Under the pieces are notes generated by a model. The model was not told the origin of the DNA, searched no databases, and worked only from the letters and a program-made list of their open reading frames with translations. From Anthonomus grandis grandis (Eukaryota; Arthropoda; Insecta; Coleoptera; Curculionidae), in contig NC_065546.1 of assembly GCF_022605725.1 (NCBI RefSeq), positions 34,096,227 through 34,160,226 of the forward strand: 64,000 nucleotides of DNA, read 5' to 3'. This document shows, in pieces, positions 35,179 through 46,139 of the stretch; the stretch's first letter is position 1, and each line of letters starts with the position of its first letter. A program made the position numbers and the translations under genes.

Positions 35179-35413
35179 CTGAATAAAAATGACTGTTTTC
35201 ATTTTAGTCAGTGAACTTATGATTCGGTTTATTTGTATTATGATTAATTCCTTCCTTATCGACTGTAAGCCCAGAGCTAGGATGAAACCGGTCTTGACAC
35301 AGAATTTATCAGAATAGATATTCTCGGCACAGAGAGAGGTAACCAAGCAGTATATTGACAAAATCCAGTTCCAGTTTGATTTTTTTTATTCATATTTATT
35401 TATTCTATTTTAA

Positions 35414-37978
35414 CCCTTTGTGTGCTAGTGTGCCTATGGTGAGGACACTTACAAATTAATTTTTACTGACGGTCCTGGTGTGCTTACAGCGAAGATATCA
35501 TTGATGACGTATGCGGAAGCGTGTCGCTCCTCTAAATTTAAGCGCCAATAAGAGTCGAGTATTATTTGGACAGTTTGCATATTAATGTTCGCACGTGGTA
35601 TTGTTGTGGTAACAAGTTTCCCTATTTTTTGGTTGTTAGAGCAGTTTTTGGGACCATGGGTGGTAAGATTTGCTTTTATATTAGAAATAAAATATCTAGG
35701 ATGATATTTATGTTATCGCTAGAATGCAATTTTGAGAAAAAAGTATTAGTTTTATAGAAAATATATGGTGTGCTCAGGGCGGTGACACCAGTCTCTTAGG
35801 CAAATAATTTTCTCAAAATTTCATGAGAATTTTTTAACGGTTTTTTTATAGGATTTTATTTTTATTTACAGATAAATTTTATAACAAGCTTATAAATCTC
35901 AACTCCAATGACCTGTATGATTATTTGGAAGAAATTCCTTGTGACAACATTAGCGAGTTAGGAGATGTTAGTGAAGATGAGATTGAAGGGGACGCAGAAA
36001 TAGTAGGCCCAACGGCAGCGGCGTCGCCAGCAATTGATTTGTTTGACATAGAAAATATGCCTATTATATTTGGGAATAATACTTTGTCCCAAGACGCTAA
36101 TGCTGACTTAGCCAAATGAAGCAGTGAGGATGAGCTACCTTTGTCACTAATACGAGCCCAGGAAATTCGCAAAAAAACTATATGGACTAACTCCAACTCA
36201 CACTGTGTTCGAAATTTTAAAGAATTTGGAGAAGAAATAGGACCAGACATTCCCACCGATATAGAAACCCCTACCGACATGTTTTTGCATATATTCCCTG
36301 AGAATCTGTTAGACCACATAGCTTTTCAAACTAACTTATATGCCTTGCAAAGAAACGGAGGTAATAGTCATGCATTTACGCCTACTAATGTAAAGGAAAT
36401 AAAGGGTTTTATTGCAATAAATTTGATAATGGGCATAAAAAAGCTACCCAGCTACAAGGATTACTGGTCCTCAGGATTGGAAATGAGAGATCCATTCATA
36501 GGTTCAATAATGTCAAGAGACAGGTTTTCATGGATGTTAGCCAACCTGCACCTAAACGACAACTCTGTACAGCCTGGCCGTGATCACCAAAACTTTGATA
36601 AGCTTTACAAATTACGGCCTTTGTTAAATGTATTATCTGATACATATAAAAATGCTTTGAAACCAAGTCAACATCAAGCTATTGATGAGTTGATGATCCG
36701 ATTCAGAGGACGAAGCTCCCTAAAACAGTATATGCCAAAGAAACCAGTAAAACGTGGCTATAAAGTTTGGATTCGTTCCGAAAATTCAGGATACGTATGT
36801 CAATTTCAGATTTACACTGGTAAAATAGGTCAAATGACCAAAAAGTCTCTTGGTGGTAGAGTTTTTAGAGACCTTACGAAAGACTTAGTTGGAAAAGATA
36901 TTTTGAAATATATTTTGACAATTATTTTAATTCGGTCGAGCTGCAAAAACAACTGCAAACTGAGTTGATTTACGCTTGCGGTACCGTCAGAAAAGATCGA
37001 AAGAATCTACCAACAGATCTACTAGATGAAAAGCAGTTAACAAGGGGTGAATTCGATTGGAGAGTTAGCACTGATAGGTTGACTTTTTTGAAACGCATGG
37101 ATAATAGGCCAGTCCATTTGTAACTAATTATCTGGATCCATGCAAAAATCAATGGGTTTCCCGCAGAAAAAAAGATGGTTCCGCCGAAGATGTTACTTGT
37201 CCTGAACTAGTAAAGAAATATAATACGCATATGGGATACGTGGATAAGACGGACATGCTAAAAACTCTTTATGAGGTTGACCGAAAGTCGAAAAAGTGGT
37301 GGCATAGAATTTTTTTCTATTTCATACATTTATCTTTAGTAAATGCATTCATATTGTACCAAAAAAGAACGGATTCCAATGCGCAACTTTCGCTGAAACT
37401 TTTTCGACTTTCAGTGGGCCTAGGACTTGTGGAAGCTGAACACTGAACAAGGTTTACCGAAAAGGGGTCGGCCATCAGCAACGGTGAATCAATTCAAATG
37501 TACTGTACCATACGAAATTCGGTACGACTCTTGTTCCCACATGCCTCTATATGGCAAGCCTGGAAGATGTATGTGCTTTTTGTAGTACCAAGGCGGAACC
37601 TCACAAATCAAGATGGCATTGTACAAGGTAGCTGTTGATATTACATTGATAAATAAATAAACATAGTTAATTATTGTTATTTTTTTAGGTGTGATGTTGC
37701 CCTGTGCCTTTCAGATAAGAAAAACTGTTTCCGTCAATATCATACCAAATAAATTTTTTATAATCAATGTATTTTTCTAGCAATAAAAAATTAGTTTTTG
37801 CCAATTTTTTTTTGTTTATCTGCCTAGTGTCCTTACAGAGAGCACACCTCATTGTAACTAACTCATATGCAAAAAAAAAAGATTTAATATTAAAAACATA
37901 TTAAATAATCTTTAATTAATTGAGCAAAAACAAAAATTTTCTCCAAAAGTTAAAAAAAAAAAATCCGGGGTCAAAGGG
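35414..37978. mobile_element. piggyBac element N with TTAA target duplication
   Basis: TTAA at 35,410-35,413 and 37,979-37,982 borders termini CCCTTTG and CAAAGGG, the hallmark of piggyBac. Subterminal blocks recur inverted: GGTGAGGACAC on the left, and GTGTGCTC with GTAAGGACAC on the right. GGTGTGCT words also lie at 35,478 and 35,767. Length 2,565 bp with one rightward transposase gene, which is close to the usual size. Confidence 0.93.
35656..37752 (+). pseudogene. piggyBac transposase, two predicted introns, several breaks
   Basis: Main frame from the acidic N-terminus (NDLYDYLEEIPCDNISEL) past one in-frame TGA (36,117) through the PF13843-type core: FIAINLIMGIKKLPSY, DELMIRFRGRSSLKQY (first catalytic Asp), KPVKRGYKVW, then one frame over YFDNYFNSVELQ (second Asp), CGTVRKDRKNLP, MDNRPVHL, and MGYVDKTDML (Asp of the conserved GxVDxxD), KSKKWWHRIFFYF. 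The Cys-rich end (VCAFCSTKAEPHKSRWHC) continues after a GT-AG intron (37,628-37,688) as CDVALCLSDKKNCFRQ to 37,752. A 5' mini-exon ATGGGTG (35,656-35,662) with donor GTAAGA joins in phase to 35,872. The C-terminal intron is well supported, the first is inference. Confidence 0.88.
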
Positions 37979-37982
37979 TTAA

Positions 37983-38417
37983 CCAATAAAACTCTAAATT
38001 AAAATATTTTGATCACGATAAATTCCATATTTACTTGCCAAATTTTGTTCCGTAAAATAATGTTGAAATTTATGTTCTGATTATTTTCTTGTAATTAATA
38101 AGAAGCCTTTGTAAATCACGGTTATCATATTAAATCTTAAGAATTACATATGAATATTAACTAAAGTAACCTGCTTTTCTAAGACTTAATAGTATCCACG
38201 CATGTGCACTCGCACACGCACTCTATCTCTCTTACTCTCCTACAGAGGCTCTAAAAAAGAATTTATTATTCCTCGCAGTCCTAATAAGGATAATGGGAAA
38301 CTGTTATCAAATTATTACATTGTCATCGGTCCTTGATACGTGTGCAAAGTTTTAAGTTATCAAACTTTTAGAAACCAGTGAAAATTAAGCTCAAAGATTC
38401 CGTTACATACATACACA
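37983..38417. other. Non-coding stretch, nothing recognised
   Basis: Between the piggyBac right TTAA and palindrome D. It contains a CA/CT-rich run at 38,200-38,245 (CATGTGCACTCGCACACG) and no coding motif. Confidence 0.4.
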
Positions 38418-38541
38418 CAGTGCATCCCAAAAGTTATGTCTAAATTCATTTAAAATTCAGGGGTTTGTTCGAAAAAAAAACGCTCGGACCCGTCGATTTT
38501 TATTTCAAGTTGCGCATTTTTGTACGTGAATTTTGTATATA

Positions 38542-40117
38542 CTAAACAAGCATTTTTTGTGTTTCTTCTTTGAATTTCGCATGGATTTCTACGTATGTTT
38601 CATGCATCATGTCCTATACCTAAAGTCAACAGTTATCGAAAAAAAGACGATTCATGTAACAAATAAAAAAAGAACAAAAATTAAGTTAAATGTTCAAAAT
38701 GGTTGCCATTCACGGCTTGACAATATTCAAGGCGATCAATAAAGTCTCATTGCACATTTTCAATCATTTCCGGAGTTATCGCGCGCACTTCTCTGCGAAT
38801 TCTCTCTTATAAGTCGTCTAGATTATTTGTCCTATTAACAAATACCTTTGACTTGAGGTATCCCCCCAAAAAAAAGTTCATTGGTGTTAGGTCAGGCGAC
38901 CTAGCAGGCCATTCGATGGGTCCTCTCCTTCCTATCCACCGATTGGGAAAGGTTTCATCCAAAAATGTACGCACAGTGGCAGCATAGTGCGGAGGAGCGC
39001 CATCTTGCTGGAAAATTAGTTTTTCGTCAGGATAGTCTGGGTCCAATGGATTTGGAAATAAAGCTAGTAATGCTGGAACTAATTCAAATTGGAGAAAATC
39101 GAGATACACTTGTCCCGTTAAAGTCTGTTCAAAAAAAAGGGACTTATTACTCTTCCGCGCACTATTCCACACCACACATAGTTTTTGAGGGTACTGGGTG
39201 TTTACCTCCATCATCCAATGCGAATTTTTTTTGTTGCCCAATATCGACAATTTTGTCTGTTCACACTACCATTCAAACAGAATGTGGCTTCATCGGAAAA
39301 AATAATATTTGTTACTAAATTATTATTTAGATTGTACGTGTTTTTTGTAAGCGTTCACAAAACTCATTTCGCATCTCGAAATCGTAATCAAATAACTCTT
39401 GCACAGAAATAACTTTGTAGGGGTGATATTTGTGCTTTTTAACTATTCAGTGAACTATAGATTTCGCCATGTGTAAAGTTTCTCCAATCTGCGACAGAGG
39501 AGTGCATGGATTTTCTTCCAAAGAAAGCAAAACGTCAAGTTGTTCATTTTCATCTCGAGCAGAACGACCAGATTTCGGCAGATCTCTAACATGACCGAAT
39601 TCTCTAAATTTAGCCTCTATTCTACTCACCACCTTTTGACATATCGGAGGACGATCAGGATGGATTTCATTGAATAATTGAGCAGCTTCTCTTTCAGTAC
39701 GTGTTCTATCACTAAACCCAACCATGCACAGACTTTCTATTTTTTCTCGTTCCGTTAACTTTAGCATTGTGAAAACCGCAACTTTGCTCGTACACTTCAC
39801 ACTTGAAAATATCTGTTTGGCGTACAACTGCCATACAGTTTCTATGAAAATACACGGTCACCAGTCTACAATAAAAAAACACGAATGAATGGAATTTTGC
39901 TCTGTATAAAAATTCTCAGAGATAAGGTGACTCGTAAGGTGAACTTCAATAACAATGTTTGGTCGTCTTTTTTTCGATAACTGTTGACTTTAGGTATAGG
40001 ACATGATGCATGAAACATACGTAGAATTCTACGCGAAATTCAAAAATGAAATAAAAAAAGGTGCTTTCATTTGAAAAAATGAAGTTGATGGTCATAATTT
40101 ATTTTTGAACAACCCTG
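38542..40117. mobile_element. Tc1/mariner-type element E
   Basis: Inverted repeats of over 100 bp (both carry GAATTTCGC, then TACGTATGTTTCATGCATC and ACCTAAAGTCAACAG-type blocks) enclose a transposase read leftwards. The right terminus is CAACCCTG at 40,117 next to TA. The left terminus has lost ~50 bp, so it starts CTAAACAAGC instead of CAGGGTTG, which would impair mobility. It is inserted at the TATATA centre of palindrome D. Confidence 0.8.
38807..39767 (-). pseudogene. DD41D transposase of element E, third Asp mutated
   Basis: The N-terminus at 39,767 (MLKLTEREKIESLCMVGF, AAQLFNEIHPDRPP, VSRIEAKFREFGHVRD) is a DUF4817-like HTH. After a stop near 39,447 the core continues in other frames: FSDEATFCLNGSV-like reading around 39,270-39,300, TQYPQKLCVVWNS, LIFQQDGAPPHYA (second Asp) and LTPMNFFLGGYLKS. 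In the last motif Asn replaces the catalytic Asp and Gly replaces Trp, so even a repaired frame would lack the third metal ligand. 41 residues separate these positions, as in element C. The C-terminus near 38,780 is eroded. Confidence 0.85.
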
Positions 40118-40269
40118 TATATACAAACTTCACGTACAAAAATGCGCAACTTGAAATAAAAATCGATGGGTCCGAGCGTTTTTTTTTTCGAACACACTCC
40201 TGAATTTTAAATGAATTTAGACATAACTTTTGGGATGCACTGTAGATACAACCCGAGCTAATAAAAGCG

Positions 40270-40765
40270 TGTTCAAAACAATTTGACATTTGGCAATGAC
40301 ATTCACGCTTGACCAAAACACAATGTCACAACTGTTAAATTTGATACATCGTGAATAAAGCAAAGATCGGACTTTTAATCTATTTTTTAAACATTGGTCG
40401 AGTTTTTTATCTTTTCACAGTACCTATTTAGAAACTAAAAACAATTTGAATGTGACCTTGACTCTTGTTCGAAACACAATACCACAACTATCAAATTTCA
40501 CATATCAGGACGTCTTGCTTTGTCTATCAAGGCAATTATGTGTTGCAAATAAAGTGTATCCTAATCTCAATAAGGCCAAGATGATACGGTAAATTTTACC
40601 CTATTTTTCAATCATTGGTCAAGTTGGTCATCTTTGGTTGTTTTTCCTATTTAGAAAATAAAAACAATTTGACAATGACATTGATACTTGGCCAAAACGC
40701 AATGTCACAAGTGTCAATTTTAACATATCAGGACTTTTATAGGATTATGTTTCGTATCATTTTCA
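40270..40765. repeat. Tandem 156-223 bp repeat, right part
   Basis: Three units anchored by CACAATGTCACAACTG (40,319), CACAATACCACAACTA (40,475) and CGCAATGTCACAAGTG (40,699). Each is followed by TCAAATTT/TCAATTTT and an ATCATTGGTCAAG-type phrase, with CAATTTGA before the anchors. The unit length varies because the middle unit carries an extra ~65 bp. It matches 34,330-34,665. Confidence 0.7.
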
Positions 40766-40769
40766 GGTT

Positions 40770-41330
40770 GATATTAATTTTTAATTTTTTTGTAACTTCC
40801 TGAATGAATCAATGATTATTTTAAGAGCCTAGAAAATAAAAACTGCGTATAGACCCTCTTATGACTGTATAGTCCTAAAATATACTCTGACTAACTATTG
40901 CAAGCAAAGTACTTGACATAAAATTACAAAAAGCACAAAACTCGACTTATTTGCATCGATATCCTAAAATAGACGCTGACTCTGCGTTATATCATCGCAA
41001 CCCCCCCAGCTGTTATCGATCTGATGTAGGTCGGAACAAAGAAAAGGGAAAACAAAGGACGAGCCAGGTTTCATCATCCGATCCATACTAATGTTTCATG
41101 TATTTACTTTTTCCTGTTTTTGTTAGAAATTTAATAAAAACCTTATTGTATGACTAATTTTTTAAACAAATTATATACAATCAGATAACACAAAGACATT
41201 CCAGGAAAATATACTTAGGTTATACATAGAGAAGGTACCCGGAACATCATAAATTAATTTCTGGATATGTCTTGCAATTGGTATTAATATACGTAAATAG
41301 GTTTGAATATTAAATAAAAATATATATATA
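40770..41330. other. Non-coding stretch with a block repeated at 61.34 kb
   Basis: No gene. At 40,996-41,065 CGCAA, then CCAGCTGTTAT, then CGATC, then AACAAAGAAAAGGG occur in the same order as at 61,340-61,405. The shared words include a CAGCTG E-box and AACAAAG (Sox/TCF-like). Whether this is a regulatory element or an old repeat is open. Confidence 0.5.
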
Positions 41331-41575
41331 CAGGGTCGCGCACCGAAAACTTTCTACCCCGAATTTCTCCGAGATTTAGTAAAAAATAAAAAAACGCTTG
41401 ATTCCGTCGATTTTTTATTTTTGGGGAGCAAAATATTCTTGCATTTATAAAATTTTACCATCAACCTTTACGCGGGGATGACAGCTACCTTTAAAGTTTT
41501 AAATGGGAATAGGGGTCCAATAATACCTCATTTTAAAGGTCATTTGATCCTGATTATAATACCCAAGTTTCAAGT
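41331..41575. repeat. CAGGGTCGCGCACC-type MITE, copy 1
   Basis: Starts at CAGGGTCGCGCACCG after TA-rich DNA and is similar over ~240 bp to the complement of 60,805-61,002. Shared blocks: AAAACTTTC, CTTGCATTTATAA, AGCTACC, TTTTAAATGGGAA and CCTCATTT. An inner end could not be defined in either copy. Its CCGTCGATTTTTTATTT block (41,404) lies at the same distance from the terminus as in palindromes A and D. Confidence 0.7.
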
Positions 41576-42009
41576 TGCTACTATCATGCTCTTTAATATG
41601 ATAGCATGTCAAAATCTTTAATAAGCTACTGTAAACTTACGAAAATATTTATTACGAAAATATTTATTTATTTTGCGATTGAAATGCTTACTGTTTAATT
41701 TTGTTATCTGTACTGGTGCTCAGTCAAATAAAGCCTGATGGTCAACAAATTTGTCAATTTTCTTGTAATGTACTCAGTGCTCGTAAATTCATGCTTAGTA
41801 ATGTTAATACCCAAAATAACACCAAATATTATTACAATATGACTTTAGACTGTTATACCATGCTATACAAAATGATTGCTACTTATTAGTCTACCTTTGG
41901 TATCGGTTAAATTGACTCTATGAGAATTTTAAGTTTTGCCAAATTTTTAATTTAAAATGACTTATCCACTTTAAGAGAGATTTGAACTTATTTCTATTTG
42001 CTTTAGAAA

Positions 42010-42310
42010 TAACGTTTGTGCTAAAGCAACTGCGCATTGTCCTACAATGAATTACATCTACTTATCCCATACGTATGTCATAAGCTTAGTGGCAAAATTT
42101 CGTGAAACAGGATCAGTTGCAAACAAACCTAGAAATATAATAAATCCAGTCCTAAATGAAACTGTAGAAAACAAGTTGCAGTTTTGGATCATATGGCAAT
42201 CGATCCCACACTCAGTACAATGAAAGTGAGTGAAATGTCCAGATTATTTAAAAAAAAAAAGGTTTCATCCCTACAACATTAAACGATATTGATCGGATTT
42301 TCAACCCTAG
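42010..42310 (+). pseudogene. DD41D transposase N-terminal fragment
   Basis: Plus-strand HTH remnant: AKATAHCPTMN, THTYVISLVAKFRETGS, VANKPRNIINPV, then after a frameshift FKKKRFHPYNIKRY. It matches the N-terminal domain at 606-920 (KFEKTGSICNKK). It ends at 42,330 where element O starts. The C-terminal counterpart of a similar transposase in the same orientation lies at 51,450-51,880, so the intervening nest may have split one copy; some middle sequence is missing. Confidence 0.65.
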
Positions 42311-42330
42311 ATTACTTAGGAAAGTATGTA

Positions 42331-44787
42331 CAGTGTGTCCCAATTTGGTTGTATTTGCCGGTTATCTCTGTTATTTTTAAAGATAGAGATGTGCGGTTTT
42401 CGCGAACCTGTGTCACTTTTTGTAAAACTTTTATTGCCGCAAACAGAATTGAGATACCTTTTTTGTTTCTGAGATACAGGGTGAAATTGAAAATATTCAC
42501 TTTTTGACGACTTGCTCTATCTCACGAACCATATAAGTTATAAAAAAAGTAAAAACTGCTATGGATAGATAATTTTAAATAAAATTCAGTGGCGTAGTCA
42601 AAAATTTTATTAAAGGCATTATTTAAGAGATATGACCCAAACTTGCATTTTTTTAAATGGAACACCCTGTATTTTTTCATACCAATAAATTGCGCTATTT
42701 TTTCCGATTAAAATGATATATAACACTTGGTATCTTAAGTCATGATAAATGGCCAAAATATGCAAAAAAAAACAAATCATAGCGAAAGAAACATTAGTTG
42801 GTCATGAAACAGAAAAAATTGAAGTTGGTTGTTTAAAGATGTCAATCATACCGTGATAGAAGTTTTTATAACCAAATAAAAACCTTTTAATTATATAATA
42901 TTTAAAAGTCTTAGATACAAAAACTCTTGTTTTAAGCAATTTTATTAAAAAAAATATTGTAACAACTGAATAAATTTAACAAAGAACCTTAACAAGCTAT
43001 TTTTTATTTATTAATTCTACAGTCCTATTAAAAAAATTGTAAAAACTAATTAAATTGCTCGAAATGGTTGCCATTTTCCTGAACGCATAATTGGCATAGA
43101 GTTGTTATTCTCCGCAAGGCATTTAAAATAATAAGCGGCCTTGCTTGCAAGGCTTCAAAGGCTTGAACTGTAGCATCCTGAAGTTCTTGCAAATTATGCA
43201 CCACATTTAAATAAATTTTGTTTTTTAAGAAAGACCAGACAAAAAAGTCCAAAACAGAAAGATCCGGTGATCTAGCTGGCCACCTATTTGGAGCGTGGGT
43301 AATCCATCGATCTTCGAATGTCTCGATTATAAATGGCCTTACTATTTGAGAATTATGAGCTGGTGCCCCATCTTGCTGAAAATATATGCTTTTAAAAATG
43401 CCAACGGTATCTCATCTAGAAGTTCTGGTAAAATCCGCTGCAATATTTCCAGATATCTGGCTGCTGTTAAAGTGTGTTCATAAAAAACATACTTTATTTT
43501 AGTGCCCAAAATAAAGCATGATACACTAAATCCAAATCTGCCCTGTTGTTGGCGTTCCCGTAATAAGTATGGATTCTGAGTGTACCAATGCCTGTTATTA
43601 TGACGGTTAAAAATTCCAGTGCAACTTATATATGCTTCATCGGACCATATAACTTTTCTGGCAAAATTTGGAACAATTCGAGTTTGCTCTAAAAACCAAT
43701 TTCAAAAAACTATTCGCCTTTGCGCATCCCCGGGATGTAATTGTTGAACTATGTTAACTTTGTATGGTTTATATTTATATTTTTTTAATATTCGCTGTGT
43801 TTGACTCTTTGACACTCCTACATTAGTTTCAATATTTCGACAGGAATTTGAATGATTTGCCTCAACACTTGCTAAAACCGCAATTTCATTATTTTCCTGA
43901 TTTTGCCTATGGTAATTTTTATTTCTTGGCTTTGTAAATGATCCATTATTAATCAAACTCATTTTTATTCTCCGAAAAATAGACTTATTTGGTTGACGCC
44001 TTTTAGGATATCTTAGAAAAATTGTTTTAAGTATAATAGCAAATATTAGGTAACGACACTAACACATACCTGTTTAAATACAAATCGGATGCCCTGTCAC
44101 TTTTCTTGGCACTCAATAAAACAAGCTATCATGTCATATTTGTGACTGTTTTCAAAATTATTAGTCATTCTTAAAAATTACGCTCTATCCCTTAAGAAAA
44201 ATACTAAAATATTTACTTAAAAACTTTCGTTCGAAATAAATAAATTCTAAACAATTATTGACAGCTTCATACTGACATCTTTAAACAGCCAACTTCAATT
44301 TTTTCTGTTTCATGGCCAACTAATGTTTTTTTCGCTATGATTTGTTTTTTTTGCATGTTTTGGCCATTTATCATGACTTAAGATACCAAGTGTTATATAT
44401 CATTTTAATCGGAAAAAATAGCGCAATTTATTGGTATGAAAAAATACAGGGTGTTCCATTTAAAAAAATGCAAGTTTGGGTCATATCTCTTAAATAATGC
44501 CTTTAATAAAATTTTTGACTACGCCACTGAATTTTATTTAAAATTATCTATCCATAGCAGTTTTTACTTTTTTTATAACTTATATGGTTCGTGAGATAGA
44601 GCAAGTCGTCAAAAAGTGAAAATTTTCAATTTCACCCTGTATCTCAGAAACAAAAAAAGGTATCTCAATTCTGTTTGCGGCAATAAAAGTTTTACAAAAA
44701 AGTGACATAGGTTCGCGAAAACCGCACATCTCTATCTTTAAAAATAACAGAGATAACCTGCAAATACAACCAAATTGGGACACTGTG
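42331..44787. mobile_element. Tc1/mariner-type element O with ~520 bp terminal inverted repeats
   Basis: CAGTGTGTCCCAATTTGG (42,331) and its near-complement (44,787), flanked by TA, bound a 2,457 bp element. The arms 42,331-42,848 and 44,272-44,787 are over 90% alike across blocks such as GATAGAGATGTGCGG and GCCATTTATCATGAC. Each arm contains an internal ACAGGGTG word (42,475 and 42,665 regions), as if a CAGGGTG-type end were buried in it. The transposase reads leftwards between the arms. Confidence 0.9.
43046..43962 (-). pseudogene. DD41D-type transposase of element O
   Basis: N-terminal part 43,702-43,962 (MSLINNGSFTKPRNKN, SKSQTQRILKKYKYKPY, VQQLHPGDAQRRIVF) is a second-HTH region; the DUF4817-like first helices are not evident. 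The core, over shifting frames: VIWSDEAYISCTGIFN (first Asp, about 43,640), FQQDGAPAHNSQIV (43,370), DRWITHAPNRWPARS (43,300), SVLDFFVWSFLKN (third Asp, 43,245), then HNLQELQDATVQAF and a C-terminus at 43,046. Two or more frame changes (around 43,250 and 43,400) disable it. Confidence 0.85.
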
Positions 44788-45089
44788 TACATACCCAACA
44801 TCCCGAAAAATTAAATGTATGAACTGGAATTTTTGGCAACTCCATTATTGGTCTATGTTTTTTACTTGGAAATTTAATAGAGGAAATTTTTTTGAAAACA
44901 CTCTTATAAAACTCAAAAATATTACATACAATTTTTTACACTAAAACTCTAAACAGTGCTTATAGCGCTGGCCTCGAGAAATAAGAATAACAATCAAAAA
45001 GAGTGTACACAAAAATCATAGTTAGGTATATACAAATAAATTGTAAGTAGATTACTATAAATAAATTTTAGAAAAAGTAGCTTCATAAT

Positions 45090-45768
45090 TAATCCGATTA
45101 AATAAAAAAGTATTTTTTTAGTTTTATTACAAAAGTTTTAAAATGTTGAATATTTCTCAAATTATTAGGTAGCCTATTTAATGCTTTACATGCAGAGTAC
45201 ATTGGGCTATTCAATCCAATTATCGTTCTATTATACATGACATAAATTTAACTGACCTCTGGTATTGCGTCTATGAACGTCATTTGAGAATATAACAGTT
45301 ATTTTTACATTTTAATTTTTTGTTTATAATATATAAGTTTACATTTTTCAAACTCCATTAACTTATTTAATTTAAAAACTATAAGCTCTCTATAAAGCGA
45401 CTCTGTATTCGTAAGTACATCATACTGAAATAATATTTTAAGGACCCCGTTTTGTAATATTTGTACATTGTCAAATTTAGTCTTAGAATAGGTTCCCCAT
45501 ATAGGCAACAAATATCTGAGGTAGGACAAGAAAAAGGCATTATAGATATTCATTTTTGTATTACTTGTTAGGTAGTTTTGGCTTCTATATATACAGGGTA
45601 ACATTGCATTTATTTTGGATGTTATTTTGTTTATATGAGTTTGCCAATTCAATGAATGATCAATATTCAGACCGAGATATTTCATAAAAGTAACTTTCTC
45701 AAGGTTGATCCCATTTATGTTTAGTTGAATATTACCTACTTGTTTGTTTTTTTGTTTGAAAAGCATAT
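45090..45768 (-). pseudogene. RT C-terminal third of element R
   Basis: MLFKQKNKQVGNIQLN, FMKYLGLNIDHSLNWQ, CIYRSQNYLTSNTKM, FFLSYLRYLLPIWGTY and KLMEFEKCKLIYYKQK form the thumb and tail that follow YADD in Jockey-like polymerases. Read on towards 45,090, ALNRLPNNLRNI-like wording gives the last part in broken frames. The cut at 45,768 is the insertion point of P. Confidence 0.8.
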
Positions 45769-46139
45769 ACAGTGAAAGCTTTCCTTGCGGACAGCTGCTA
45801 TAAGCGGACATTTCTTTTAACCGGACAAAGTTCCTGGTACCGAATTTCAGCGCATCATTTTCAATGTTAAATGCATTCCGACAAGCGGACGCTCTTATAA
45901 ACGGACGCGGACACTAGATTTTTCTGTATGTGATCAAAAAATCTCCCATAAGCGGACGCGAAACTCTAATACCCGGACGATTTTTAGTTCCGCTTATTGC
46001 AATACACATATCTACATACATAAAATTCGTTGATTCCCCATTTACGCATTTCGTTGGCTAGCCAGTATGTAATCTTGTGGTTTATCTTCAGTTCAGGCAA
46101 ATTCGTAGTTGATTGAGTTATTTTATTATTGTCACTGTA

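Larger units (their letters stand above)
38418..40242. mobile_element. Palindromic fold-back element D, interrupted at its centre by E
   Basis: The arms 38,418-38,541 and 40,118-40,242 are inverted copies: CAGTGCATCCCAAAAG at the left tip, CTTTTGGGATGCACTG at the right tip. Both carry CGCTCGGACCCGTCGA-type and AAGTTGCGCATTTTTG blocks. The arms meet at GAATTTTGTATATA and its complement; element E sits exactly there. The tip CAGTGCATCC and the internal CCCGTCGATTTT block are shared with palindrome A, so both belong to one family. Confidence 0.85.

Noticed and set aside
35566..35757. Small ORF at the left end of the piggyBac element
   Set aside because: It overlaps the predicted first exon/intron and subterminal repeats and has no piggyBac or other motif.
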